This document shows, piece after piece, positions 34,565-43,498 of a DNA stretch of 64,000 bases; the first letter of the stretch is position 1, and each line of letters begins with the position of its first letter. The DNA is from Qipengyuania proteolytica. Lineage in GTDB: Bacteria; Pseudomonadota; Alphaproteobacteria; Sphingomonadales; Sphingomonadaceae. The stretch covers positions 434,001-498,000 of the forward strand of contig NZ_JAIGNN010000002.1 of NCBI RefSeq assembly GCF_019711565.1, given 5' to 3'. Under the pieces are notes generated by a model. That model made no database searches. It was not told the origin of the DNA and was given only the letters and a program-made list of their open reading frames with translations. The position numbers were made by a program, and so were the translations under genes.

Positions 34565-35713
34565 TCAATCTACCGCTATGCGGAAGGATGTAACCTTGCC
34601 GCGCGACGCAGTCAGGGAAAGTCGCTGCGTGGTACATCCCTGCGGTACGACGAAGCGAATGCGAAGGGCGTCATCGGATTCGACCAATGGTCTCATACCT
34701 GCGCTTCCGCGGCCGACGCACTGGAGGGTGGCGGCGGCCTGACCGGACAGTTCGCCTTGCGCAGCATCAGCCTGGCTCTGGGAGAGCGAAATGAAATGTT
34801 CGCCGGGTGGCAGCGTCAGATATCGCGTCGCGAAGGCCCGACGCAGAACCGCCCTGTTCCTGATGTCGATCGACCCTTCGTCGTCACCTGCCGAAACCCT
34901 GAGGCCAGAATTGTCCGGATACCGCCAGGCCAGGGGATCGTCGGAAACTGCGTCCAGATCGAAAGCGAAATCTGCACTCGTTTCGGTCTGGCAGCGTCGA
35001 GGCCACACGCCGATTGCTTCAACGCCATATCCTTTAGCGAGCAGGACATCGACAAGATTGGCGTAACTGCTGCACGATAATTGGCCGCCCCCTTCTTCCG
35101 CCGCTGCAAAAGTGGCCACGACTTGCTCGACCCGGCTTTCGTCCGACCGTATCAATCCGACGAGCGAAATGCTCAAGGGGGCGCCCTCCTCGAGACGTTC
35201 GGCAACCGCCTCGCGACCTCCGGACTGCGCCAGCATCAAGGCAAGTCCGTTTTCGATCAGGCGTCGGTCCCGTGCCGTGCGCGCCATCGCATCGACCCTA
35301 AGGGCGGCAGCATCCCATTCTTCCGCAGCGATGGCACTGGCCATTACCGCGATCTGGGTGAAGGTATCTCGCCAGCCTCTTTGCGAGGCGAGAGAAAGCG
35401 CCTGGGACGCAAGCTCAGTCTCGTCCTTTTCGATCGCTGAATTGCCTAGCAACCTGAGCGGCTCTGCCGGGATCGGTCGGCTGGCCACGAGTGACTTGGC
35501 AAGCGCCAACCCGGAGCCCGGCTCGACACTCTCCAACAGAACAAGACGATGCAGGTCCGCGAATCCACCGAGGCCTTCCGGAACGACAGCCATAATCGCC
35601 GGATTTTTCCTTGCCCAGCGGTCGGCCTGAAACGCAGTTGCGAGGACTGCAATCGCTATGAAAATCGCGAGCCGAACGACTATTGAGGGCAAGGAGGGCC
35701 AGCGTCGCGTCAC
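34565..35713 (-). CDS. Membrane-anchored helical-repeat protein of the polysaccharide locus
   Basis: I do not recognise a named family. The 382-residue product has one N-terminal membrane segment (about 11-28) with positive residues before it. A helical, Ala/Leu-rich stretch with TPR-like spacing (about 45-215) follows, then a Cys-containing C-terminal part probably of beta type. It would face the periplasm. Its ATG overlaps the stop of the Wzc-type kinase by four bases, so it is translated with it and may assist export or polymerisation. Sphingomonad polysaccharide operons often hold such unnamed genes in this position. Confidence 0.75.
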   Translation of the reverse strand: MTRRWPSLPSIVVRLAIFIAIAVLATAFQADRWARKNPAIMAVVPEGLGGFADLHRLVLLESVEPGSGLALAKSLVASRPIPAEPLRLLGNSAIEKDETELASQALSLASQRGWRDTFTQIAVMASAIAAEEWDAAALRVDAMARTARDRRLIENGLALMLAQSGGREAVAERLEEGAPLSISLVGLIRSDESRVEQVVATFAAAEEGGGQLSCSSYANLVDVLLAKGYGVEAIGVWPRRCQTETSADFAFDLDAVSDDPLAWRYPDNSGLRVSAGDDEGSIDIRNRAVLRRAFATRYLTLPPGEHFISLSQSQADAAQGELSGQAAATLQCVGRGSAGMRPLVESDDALRIRFVVPQGCTTQRLSLTASRGKVTSFRIAVD

Positions 35714-37929
35714 TCGCCGTCCTTCGTCGAATAGGCGTAATAATCACTGGTGTAGTAGCTATACTCCGAACCGAGCCTCTTAGCTTCGAACTTCGTCAAC
35801 ACTGCCCCAAGCACGTTGGCATTGACCATCGAAAGACGCCGCAGACCGGACTTTACTGCCCCGCGGCGGCCGGAAGACGCATCGATCACCATGATCACAG
35901 CATCCATGTGAGCCGAAATCGTCGGGGAGTCCGACAAGCCGAGTGTCGGCGGGGCGTCGAAAACGATGCAATCGAAGCGGCTCTTGAGTTCCTCGATGAT
36001 CATTTCGAGTTTGTAGCTCGACAGCAAGGCCGAAGGATCGACCGGGATCGGCAAGGCCGATACCAACGACAGATTGGGTCTATCCGATGCAACGATGACT
36101 TCATCGATCGAACGTTCACCCGCGAGTACCGCTGTCAGACCTTCCTTCTCGCGATCTTCGAAACGGCGATGCAGAGTGGGGCGCCTCAAGTCGGCATCCA
36201 CGAGCAGCGTCCGTCTGCCGAGACCGGCGAAGTCGGTTGCGAGCTTGAACGACGTCGTCGATTTGCCCTCTCCTGCTTGCGCGCTCGTCACCGAAAGCGT
36301 TCGCGGCAGCCCGCCGCTCGAACTGTAGCGCAGATTGGCTACCAGCGACGCATAGGCTTCGCTCATGGGCGACTTGGGATCGGCCAGCTCTTCCTGCGGA
36401 TCCGCGTCGCCGACATTCGGAACGATACCGAGGACGTTGATCCCGAGCTTGCGCTCGACATCTTCCGGCGACCTTACGACGTCGTCGAGATGTTCGCGCA
36501 AGAACACATAGACTCCTGCCACGATGAGGCCGAGGATCATAGCCACGAGCACGTTCAAAATGAGGATCGGCGACGAGGACTCGCGCGGTGGCTGGGCCAG
36601 ATCTACAAGGGAGACATTGTTGGATGTCGCTCCTGCCGTCGCGTTCAGCTCGTTGAAATTGGTGAGCAACGTGTTGTAAAGAGCGCGGTCGGTCTCGGCC
36701 TCACGCTTCAGGATATTGTACTGTACACCCCGGTCCTGCTCGTCGAGAGCGTCCGACCTGATGGCCGAGACGCGCCCCGTTATGTCGCTTTCGCGATCTC
36801 GCGCAGCTTCGTACTCCAATCGAACCGAACGTTTGACAGCTTCACCGACGTCGCTGAGTTGCTGGTTGATCTTGGCCTGCTGCGCCTCCAGCGCGAGCAC
36901 ATTTGGATGCTCTTCGAGATGGCGCGCCCGTTCGACCGCGAGCTGCGCTTCGATCTCGCTCTTCTGGCGAAGCAGTGCTTGGTATGCCGGGTTCTGCAAC
37001 ACTTGGGGGATGCTACCGGAAGCCTGCGAAGCGATGCTCCGCCAGCGGTTCTCAGCCGCAATCCGGTCTGCGGCAGCCTGGCTTGCCGCAGCGTTCAATT
37101 GGACCAGAGTGTCGTTTGTCACGGACAGCGTCGTTTCTTGGTCCGCATTGGCACCTTGCCCGGTGACGCGGATCAGTCCGGCTGCCCGGGAATACTGGTT
37201 GAGTTCGCGCTCGCTACGTTCCAACTTCTCGCGCGCATCCGCGAGCTGTTGACCGAGAAACTCCCGAGCATAGGCCGAACTGTCAAACTTCCGAGAAAGG
37301 TTCGCCTCGATAAAGTTCGTCGCAACAGCGTTCGCAATATCTGCGGCCACCACTCGATCAGTGCTTTCGAAGCTGATCGCCACCAATCGGCTGTCGACCG
37401 GCAGATTTACAGACAGGCCAGATTGCAACAACTCGATAGCTGCATCTTCCCGCAAACGTGAAAGCGCATTGCGGCCGCTGTAGATGCCCCCGAGGTCTTC
37501 CTCAGTCGGATACTCGACGCCCTGTGCAGCGAAGAAAGCCTCGTTGTCCGCAAGGCCTTCGCTTTCCACTACCCGCTCAGCGAGCGAACGCGAGACAATC
37601 ACATCAACCTGCGTTTGCAGGAATCGCTCGGATTCCTGCCCCGAAACGGTTGGCTGGGGCCCCTCAGTATCAATAATCTGATCGGCCTGCTGTTCGACCA
37701 GGATCTGCGAAGTCGCGACAAACTTCGGCACCATCAGGAGCGTCGCTACGACGCCGATGAGCAATGCGGTCGCCAAGATCGCCGCAATGGCGATAAGATT
37801 TCGCCGCATCGCTGCGAGAATGGCGCGCAAATCGATGTCGATCGGTGACGGTTCGCTATCATCGGTCATGTCGCGCGGGGAAAAGCCACCATCGACGCTG
37901 CGGATGCTTGCTGGATTTTTCGGTGTCAT
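35710..37929 (-). CDS. Wzc-type polysaccharide co-polymerase with tyrosine autokinase domain
   Basis: The 739-residue protein has a Wzz-like periplasmic domain between two membrane segments (about 45-67 and near 465-485), with coiled coils around 200-420. A BY-kinase domain follows: Walker A SAQAGEGKSTTS, A' LLVDADLRRP and B CIVFDAPPTLG. The last 19 residues carry six tyrosines, the autophosphorylation cluster that controls polymer length. It works with the Wza channel encoded directly upstream. The gene order wza, wzc, helper, polymerase candidate supports a Wzy-dependent export machine. Confidence 0.93.
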   Translation of the reverse strand: MTPKNPASIRSVDGGFSPRDMTDDSEPSPIDIDLRAILAAMRRNLIAIAAILATALLIGVVATLLMVPKFVATSQILVEQQADQIIDTEGPQPTVSGQESERFLQTQVDVIVSRSLAERVVESEGLADNEAFFAAQGVEYPTEEDLGGIYSGRNALSRLREDAAIELLQSGLSVNLPVDSRLVAISFESTDRVVAADIANAVATNFIEANLSRKFDSSAYAREFLGQQLADAREKLERSERELNQYSRAAGLIRVTGQGANADQETTLSVTNDTLVQLNAAASQAAADRIAAENRWRSIASQASGSIPQVLQNPAYQALLRQKSEIEAQLAVERARHLEEHPNVLALEAQQAKINQQLSDVGEAVKRSVRLEYEAARDRESDITGRVSAIRSDALDEQDRGVQYNILKREAETDRALYNTLLTNFNELNATAGATSNNVSLVDLAQPPRESSSPILILNVLVAMILGLIVAGVYVFLREHLDDVVRSPEDVERKLGINVLGIVPNVGDADPQEELADPKSPMSEAYASLVANLRYSSSGGLPRTLSVTSAQAGEGKSTTSFKLATDFAGLGRRTLLVDADLRRPTLHRRFEDREKEGLTAVLAGERSIDEVIVASDRPNLSLVSALPIPVDPSALLSSYKLEMIIEELKSRFDCIVFDAPPTLGLSDSPTISAHMDAVIMVIDASSGRRGAVKSGLRRLSMVNANVLGAVLTKFEAKRLGSEYSYYTSDYYAYSTKDGE

Positions 37930-37950
37930 GCTTGATACGTTTGCCGAGCT

Positions 37951-38631
37951 TTAGAATCTGGTGAACACATTGAGAAGGGGCGCCGCTCGCAGAAAGTCGC
38001 GATAGAGTCCCCTGGTCGCCGAAAATCCGACGACAATGCGGTCTCCGCCCAGAATTTCCGGATCAGGGACCCGTCCCTCCCTGATCGCCCTCAAATCGAA
38101 GATTGCACCATAGCGTTCTCCATCGATCTGCCGGAATACGACAACCTCATCCTCGACGGCGGTTTCGGTCGTACCTTGCGCGCGTGCGACGGCTTCGATC
38201 AATGATGATGACCCGGCGACTTCGTAGACGCCCGGCTGGTTGACCTGCCCGTCTACGGTCACACGCTGCCCGGCCGAGGTCACGACCCCAACGACCACTT
38301 GCGGATTGCGGATGTAGCTCTGCCCGAGGCGGTACTCGATCTCATCGCTCAGTTCGACCGGCGTCTTGCCGCTCGCATCGACTTCCCCAATGAACGGAAA
38401 ATTGATCCGACCGGCCGCGTCAACGGCAATCTGGTCGAAAGTAAGTTCAGGCTCCTGGAACACACGCACGGAAAGAACATCGAGAACACCAATGCGATAC
38501 TGAGCCGGGCCGCGCTCGATGTCGGCCGGAGGCATGAGCCGGTATGCATCCCCACCTTTCGGCAAGTCCGAAGACGGCGAAAAGCATCCGCTGAGTGCGA
38601 TCGTTCCGAGCACAAGGAAGCCCGTTGCCAT
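37951..38631 (-). CDS. Polysaccharide export outer-membrane lipoprotein (Wza-like)
   Basis: The 226-residue lipoprotein (lipobox ALSGC near residue 16) has the polysaccharide export domain (YRIGVLDVLSVRVFQEPEL) followed by SLBB-type strands (VTVDGQVNQPGVYEV). This is a short Wza-type protein that forms the outer-membrane or periplasmic end of the export channel. The ATG at 38631 is chosen because it begins the lipoprotein signal; the longer frame runs into the ligase gene. It follows the ligase stop by one base, so the two are co-translated. Confidence 0.92.
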   Translation of the reverse strand: MATGFLVLGTIALSGCFSPSSDLPKGGDAYRLMPPADIERGPAQYRIGVLDVLSVRVFQEPELTFDQIAVDAAGRINFPFIGEVDASGKTPVELSDEIEYRLGQSYIRNPQVVVGVVTSAGQRVTVDGQVNQPGVYEVAGSSSLIEAVARAQGTTETAVEDEVVVFRQIDGERYGAIFDLRAIREGRVPDPEILGGDRIVVGFSATRGLYRDFLRAAPLLNVFTRF

Positions 38632-38632
38632 T

Positions 38633-39997
38633 CTAGACAATGATTTTGTCCCTTTGATTCCTCTGGCATGCGACCAGTGCGCCGAGAAGCAGCGCGGCGA
38701 TGCAGAGAAGTGATTGGTTGCGGAGGGGGTAATCGAGTATGGCCTGCAAGAAAATACCTCCCAGAGCCAAGACTGCGGCGTGAGCCACAAATCGATCCGG
38801 GGTGTGTCTAACCCGCCACCACAAGCGGGCGATAAGAACGAGCCATGCAACGGCCAGCGCCGGCCCGAAAATGCCCGTTTCAAGCAGACTTTCCAGATAA
38901 TCGTTGTGCGCTCGCCCAGCTTTGAGGGACATGAGGTTTTCAAGGGATTCGTCGACCTGGAATACCTCGTCGAACGTGCCGATCCCGCTTCCCACGGGCC
39001 AATACCTGTCCGCAGCAGAAAGGGTATCTTCCCAGATTGCGGGTCGAGAATCTTCAAGCGTGTCGAAGCGGTCGACTGTGGTCATCACCCTAGTGCTCGA
39101 GACCAGCAAAACTGCAACGATCGCCACGATTAGCGTTGCCAAACCCAGAAACATACCTCCGCGCTTGAATCGCTGCCCAAAGGCGACCGCCTTTAGCCTC
39201 GGCCAAGCGACAAACGCCGCCAGCCCAAGCGGGAGAAAAAGCAACACCGTCGACGATCGCGAATTGGTCAGCAGAACGCCGAGCACAAAAAGCAACGCAG
39301 AAACAATCAACCCTGTCCGCTCCCAGACCGGCTGCTCGCGTGCAGCAACCAAGCCTATCGCCGCACAGCTACAGATGACGAAAAACAGACCACTCGTGTT
39401 GTGATTGGCAAAGAAGCCGTGGAGCCTGCCCTCGTCTACCATGGGATAAAGGCCGAGAGCACTCTCGCTCACGATCTGTATGCCGCCGAACAGGAAGTTC
39501 AGAAGCCCTGCGATTACCAGCAGATACAGCCCCCCGCGCGGTGAACTTTCGGTCCTGCCGAGAAAAAGCACAAAAACCGCCAAGGGGCCCACCAAAGATA
39601 AAGCCGCAGTGACGGTCATATGGGGGGCCAGCGTTAGCGGGTACCATGCATCGGCCGCACCCACGAGTGTTCGCGAGGCGACTGCCATGTCCCGCCCCGG
39701 AAGGTTGTGCCAGACGGCAGGCGGCAATGGAACGAGTTGCAAAAGTGGCAGCGCAAGCGATGCGGCCAACAAAGCGATGACCCAGCGAGGCGTCACGCCG
39801 AGAAAGGTGACCACCCGATCCCAATAGATAAGGATTAATGCGACGGCGACCAGCTGGACGGCGAGGTTCTGCAAACCATACCCTGCTCCACCTCCGCCGA
39901 GAAAGAGCGCCAAAGCGATAAGCAAACCAAGCGCCACGCCAAATTGGTCAACCCGTTCGGAAAACTTGAGACCCCTAGGCACAGCGGCCTCCGTCAC
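38633..39997 (-). CDS. O-antigen ligase/polymerase family membrane protein
   Basis: The 454-residue protein has about 11 membrane helices and the Wzy_C signatures GFFANHNTSGLFF and RAHNDYLESLLETG. These mark WaaL ligases and a class of polysaccharide polymerases. I prefer the GTG at 39997, which has AGGGTTGG just upstream. An ATG at 40036 would lie in the loop of the preceding terminator hairpin. It may act as polymerase or as the ligase that moves the polymer to its acceptor. Its stop is one base before the Wza start. Confidence 0.85.
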   Translation of the reverse strand: MTEAAVPRGLKFSERVDQFGVALGLLIALALFLGGGGAGYGLQNLAVQLVAVALILIYWDRVVTFLGVTPRWVIALLAASLALPLLQLVPLPPAVWHNLPGRDMAVASRTLVGAADAWYPLTLAPHMTVTAALSLVGPLAVFVLFLGRTESSPRGGLYLLVIAGLLNFLFGGIQIVSESALGLYPMVDEGRLHGFFANHNTSGLFFVICSCAAIGLVAAREQPVWERTGLIVSALLFVLGVLLTNSRSSTVLLFLPLGLAAFVAWPRLKAVAFGQRFKRGGMFLGLATLIVAIVAVLLVSSTRVMTTVDRFDTLEDSRPAIWEDTLSAADRYWPVGSGIGTFDEVFQVDESLENLMSLKAGRAHNDYLESLLETGIFGPALAVAWLVLIARLWWRVRHTPDRFVAHAAVLALGGIFLQAILDYPLRNQSLLCIAALLLGALVACQRNQRDKIIV

Positions 39998-40011
39998 CCC
40001 AACCCTGTCGT

Positions 40012-40053
40012 CAAAATAGAAGGCTCCGCCGACCAATGGCCGACGGAGCCTTC
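40012..40053 (-). terminator. Terminator after the small membrane protein gene
   Basis: GAAGGCTCCG (40019-40028) and CGGAGCCTTC (40044-40053) form a perfect 10-bp stem. Read on the minus strand it is followed by TATTTTG. It separates the 94-residue protein gene from the ligase gene downstream and could let only part of the transcripts continue. Confidence 0.75.
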
Positions 40054-40069
40054 ATTATTTCGCGATTGC

Positions 40070-40354
40070 TTACGAACCCGGCGAGCGGTCGTCGTCGTCG
40101 CTGGCAGCGATGACGATGCCAACGATCACAGCGATACCGGCGATGATCGCAATGATCAGGCCCGGACCACCGAGTTCGCTCTGCTGCTTTGCAGTAGCGG
40201 TCGAGCGGCTCACTTCACCGCTGACAGCCGAAAGCTTGACCGGCTGCACGGTGGCGGCCGGAGCATCAACTGCACGGGTACCTGCATTCGCCGTGACCGA
40301 GGTAGCGGCAAGAGCCACTGCACCGAGTCCGGTTAGAAGGCGGCTGGTCTTCAT
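40070..40354 (-). CDS. Small exported membrane protein with acidic tail
   Basis: The 94-residue product has a Sec signal peptide (probable cleavage after TANA, residue 24) and a polar middle. One Gly/Ile-rich membrane helix (GLIIAIIAGIAVIVGIVIAA, about 65-84) and the tail SDDDDRSPGS follow. I do not know a functional family; similar Asp-tailed small proteins seem common near sphingomonad polysaccharide genes. GGAG lies 8 bp before the ATG. It has its own terminator, so it may be made in excess over its neighbours. A structural or anchoring role is only a guess. Confidence 0.75.
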   Translation of the reverse strand: MKTSRLLTGLGAVALAATSVTANAGTRAVDAPAATVQPVKLSAVSGEVSRSTATAKQQSELGGPGLIIAIIAGIAVIVGIVIAASDDDDRSPGS

Positions 40355-40530
40355 TAGTCAGTCTCCTAGATTTATTCTTCTTGGCATTCACCGGCTCAGC
40401 TACCAGCGATTCGGACCCGACGCAACCTGTTGTTCCGAAGAACTCTCCGCATGCGTCGCATTTTTACAACTGTCAGCTGGCCAGACGAAAACCTATACGC
40501 GCATGGTTTCCAAAAAGTTTCTCAGATTTC

Positions 40531-41922
40531 TCAATATGCATTCGGATGCACGAGCACGCGGACGGTGGCGAACAGGATTTTGATATCGCCCCACAGCGAC
40601 CAGTTGCGAATATATTCCAGATCGGCATCGAGGCGGTCGATCAGGTGCGTCTCGGTTTCGGTCGCACCGCGGTGGCCGCGAACCTGAGCAAGGCCGGTCA
40701 ACCCGGGCTTGAGCGAATGGCGCTGCCAGTAATTGCTGTCGACTTCCCAGAACAGCTTTTCGCCTGCCTGCGAGCCGAGCGCATGCGGACGCGGTCCGAC
40801 GAGGCTCATTTCGGCACGCAAGACATTGATCAGCTGGGGCAGTTCGTCGATCGAGGTCCGGCGAATGAAACGCCCGATGCGGGTGACCCGGTCATCGGTG
40901 CGCGATGCCGAACGCGTCCCGTCGTGATCGAGCTTCTCGACCCGCATGGAGCGGAACTTGAGCATGTCGAACAGGCAATTGTGCTGCCCCATACGCGGCT
41001 GGACGAAGAACACCGGGCCGCCATCCTCCAGCTTGATGAGCAGGGCCACTGCAAGCATGATGGGGCTGAGAACGAGCAGCGCCGGAACGGTGATCGCGAG
41101 ATCCATCGCGCGTTTGAACAGGCGGGCATGGAGCGCAAGCGGGCCCGACGAAACCACCAGCAGGGTCTTACCGCCTTCCCGCTCCAGCCCGATGGCGCCG
41201 AGTTCCTGGATCGCGACCGACAGCACTTCCCCGCGGACGCCGGCACTGCGCATCACCCGCGCCCACTCCGGCCGGCGTTCGCTTTCGCAGCTGACTACCA
41301 CCCGGTCCATGCCGCGCATCAGCCGACCGATCTGGTTAAGGCTCTTGGGATCCGCATTGGCGCCGGAGATATCGAAGCTCTGCGTTTCGGCTTCGGCCAT
41401 CGAGTGAGTGTGAACGACCTGCGCCCCGGGTAGTTCGATGCTCGGCCCGCCATCCAGGACCAGCAGCACGCCGCTCACACTGGGGCCGTAGTACATCCGG
41501 AGCAGCTTGTGCATGACGAGGCGAAATGCCCCCATCGCGACGAAGGAGAACATCAGCGCCAGCGAAAGCATGACGCGCGAGAAATCGGTCGCCGCCTTGG
41601 CATAGAAGATCATGACCGTGCACAGCATCGCGGAGATCAGCAGTGCGAGGCCGACCTGGCCGATCGCGAAGCGCACCTCGTCGAGCGCGCGGATCGAATA
41701 GCAGCGCTGGTAGGTCGCGATAACGAGAAAGATCGGCAGGAAGGCCCATGCCATCGACAGCGCGAAGGGCAGCGGCCACTGGTCGCGATAGACGCCGCCG
41801 GCAAGCACGAAGCTGCCCAGCACGATCGCTGCATCGGCGAGCAGCATCACCAGATACAGCTGGACCCGCCGCTGCTCCATGGCGGGTTGCGCAACGACTG
41901 TCTGAACGTGTTCCAAATGCAC
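40531..41922 (-). CDS. Undecaprenyl-phosphate sugar-1-phosphate transferase (polyprenyl glycosylphosphotransferase)
   Basis: This 463-residue protein starts polysaccharide assembly by moving a hexose-1-phosphate from its nucleotide to undecaprenyl phosphate. Four N-terminal membrane helices and a nucleotide-fold middle precede the catalytic bacterial sugar transferase domain. That domain has the FKRAMDL re-entrant helix, KFRSM, SIDELPQLINVLR and MSLVGPRPH motifs and the C-terminal KPGLTGLAQVRG. It resembles the WcaJ/WbaP/ExoY group; the sugar may be glucose or galactose. A start at residue 15 (41880) is also possible. It heads the minus-strand arm, divergent from icd. Confidence 0.92.
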   Translation of the reverse strand: MHLEHVQTVVAQPAMEQRRVQLYLVMLLADAAIVLGSFVLAGGVYRDQWPLPFALSMAWAFLPIFLVIATYQRCYSIRALDEVRFAIGQVGLALLISAMLCTVMIFYAKAATDFSRVMLSLALMFSFVAMGAFRLVMHKLLRMYYGPSVSGVLLVLDGGPSIELPGAQVVHTHSMAEAETQSFDISGANADPKSLNQIGRLMRGMDRVVVSCESERRPEWARVMRSAGVRGEVLSVAIQELGAIGLEREGGKTLLVVSSGPLALHARLFKRAMDLAITVPALLVLSPIMLAVALLIKLEDGGPVFFVQPRMGQHNCLFDMLKFRSMRVEKLDHDGTRSASRTDDRVTRIGRFIRRTSIDELPQLINVLRAEMSLVGPRPHALGSQAGEKLFWEVDSNYWQRHSLKPGLTGLAQVRGHRGATETETHLIDRLDADLEYIRNWSLWGDIKILFATVRVLVHPNAY

Positions 41923-42163
41923 TTCCGGCGCTCCGCCCGTCGGTTTGATGATCGTGTGGGGCGCGACTGGTTATTGTTGTCGGACGAAACCCATGCACTG
42001 GCACAGGGTCGAGGGATGCCTTCTAGCGCGATCTGCCCGAATGTTAATGGAAAAATGGTGCGCCGCGCCGCAACGTCGCTGCGAATGCCCGGTGCCCCTC
42101 CCTTGCCCTCGCGCGTCCCTCTGCTAAAGCGCGCGCAATCTTATTCGAAACGACAGGAAAACG

Positions 42164-43387
42164 ATGGCCAAGATCAAGGTTGCGAACCCCGTTGTCGAGC
42201 TCGACGGCGACGAAATGACCCGCATCATCTGGCAGTGGATCCGCGAGCGGCTGATCCTGCCTTATCTCGATGTGGACCTTAAGTATTACGATCTCTCGGT
42301 CGAAAAGCGCGACGAGACGGACGACCAGATCACCGTCGATGCTGCCAATGCGATCAAGCAGTACGGCGTGGGCGTGAAATGCGCGACCATCACGCCGGAC
42401 GAAGCCCGCGTCGAGGAATTCCACCTCAAGAAGATGTGGAAGTCGCCCAACGGCACGATCCGCAACATCCTCGGCGGCGTGGTCTTCCGCGAACCGATTG
42501 TCATCGACAACGTGCCCCGTCTGGTGCCGGGCTGGACCGACCCGATCGTCGTCGGCCGCCATGCCTTCGGCGACCAGTATCGCGCCACCGACACGCTGAT
42601 CCCGGGCCCGGGCAAGCTGCGCCTCGTCTTCGATGGGGAAGACGGCACGAAGATCGATCTCGACGTGTTCGACTTCCCGAGCGCCGGCGTCGCCATGGCG
42701 ATGTACAACCTCGACGATTCGATCCGCGACTTCGCGCGCGCCAGCTTCAACTACGGCCTCAACCTCGGCTGGCCGGTCTACCTGTCGACCAAGAACACGA
42801 TCTTGAAGGCCTATGACGGGCGCTTCAAGGACCTGTTCCAGGAAGTGTTCGACACCGAAGGCTTCGCCCAGAAGTTCAAGGAAGCCGGCATCGTCTACGA
42901 ACACCGCCTGATCGACGACATGGTCGCTTCGGCGCTGAAGTGGAACGGCAAGTTCGTCTGGGCCTGCAAGAACTACGACGGCGACGTGCAGTCGGACACG
43001 GTCGCGCAGGGCTTCGGCTCGCTCGGCCTGATGACCTCGGTGCTGATGACGCCCGACGGCAAGACCGTGGAAGCGGAAGCCGCCCACGGCACCGTCACCC
43101 GCCATTATCGCCAGCACCAGCAGGGCAAGGCGACCTCGACCAACCCGATCGCCAGCATCTTCGCCTGGACCCGCGGCCTGATGTATCGCGGCAAGTTCGA
43201 CGACACGCCGGATGTGGTGAAGTTCGCCGAGACGCTCGAGCGGGTCTGCATCAAGACCGTCGAGAGCGGCAAGATGACCAAGGACCTTGCGCTGCTCATC
43301 GGCCCCGAACAGAGCTGGATGACCACCGACCAATTCTTCGAGGCCATCTTCGAGAACCTCGAAAAGGAAATGGCGAACTGGTCCTGA
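42164..43387 (+). CDS. icd: NADP-dependent isocitrate dehydrogenase (dimeric, eukaryote-like type)
   Basis: The enzyme oxidises isocitrate to 2-oxoglutarate and CO2 with NADP in the citric acid cycle. The 407-residue protein belongs to the homodimeric subfamily shared by alphaproteobacteria and eukaryotic cytosol. It shows the [13 protein letters not shown] start, KSPNGTIRN substrate loop, [31 protein letters not shown] and [14 protein letters not shown] segments. CAGGAAA precedes the ATG at good distance. A strong terminator follows, so it is a single-gene unit. Confidence 0.97.
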   Translation: MAKIKVANPVVELDGDEMTRIIWQWIRERLILPYLDVDLKYYDLSVEKRDETDDQITVDAANAIKQYGVGVKCATITPDEARVEEFHLKKMWKSPNGTIRNILGGVVFREPIVIDNVPRLVPGWTDPIVVGRHAFGDQYRATDTLIPGPGKLRLVFDGEDGTKIDLDVFDFPSAGVAMAMYNLDDSIRDFARASFNYGLNLGWPVYLSTKNTILKAYDGRFKDLFQEVFDTEGFAQKFKEAGIVYEHRLIDDMVASALKWNGKFVWACKNYDGDVQSDTVAQGFGSLGLMTSVLMTPDGKTVEAEAAHGTVTRHYRQHQQGKATSTNPIASIFAWTRGLMYRGKFDDTPDVVKFAETLERVCIKTVESGKMTKDLALLIGPEQSWMTTDQFFEAIFENLEKEMANWS

Positions 43388-43431
43388 GGAACACCCTCAC
43401 CCTTACTGCATTGCCTGAACAAGGCTGAGAT

Positions 43432-43466
43432 ATCCGGGATCGGCCCAGCGCCGGTCCCGGATTTTT
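43432..43466 (+). terminator. Intrinsic terminator of icd
   Basis: ATCCGGGA (43432-43439) pairs with TCCCGGAT (43455-43462), extended by CGGC/GCCG inside, and is followed by TTTTT. It lies 45 bp after the icd stop. Confidence 0.92.
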
Positions 43467-43498
43467 CGTATTCGACGAAATGAAAGAGGGGGGGCACG

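Noticed and set aside
37951..39057. A 368-codon reading of the Wza-like gene
   Set aside because: The extra 142 residues overlap the ligase gene in another phase and have no export-protein character; the lipoprotein signal begins at 38631.
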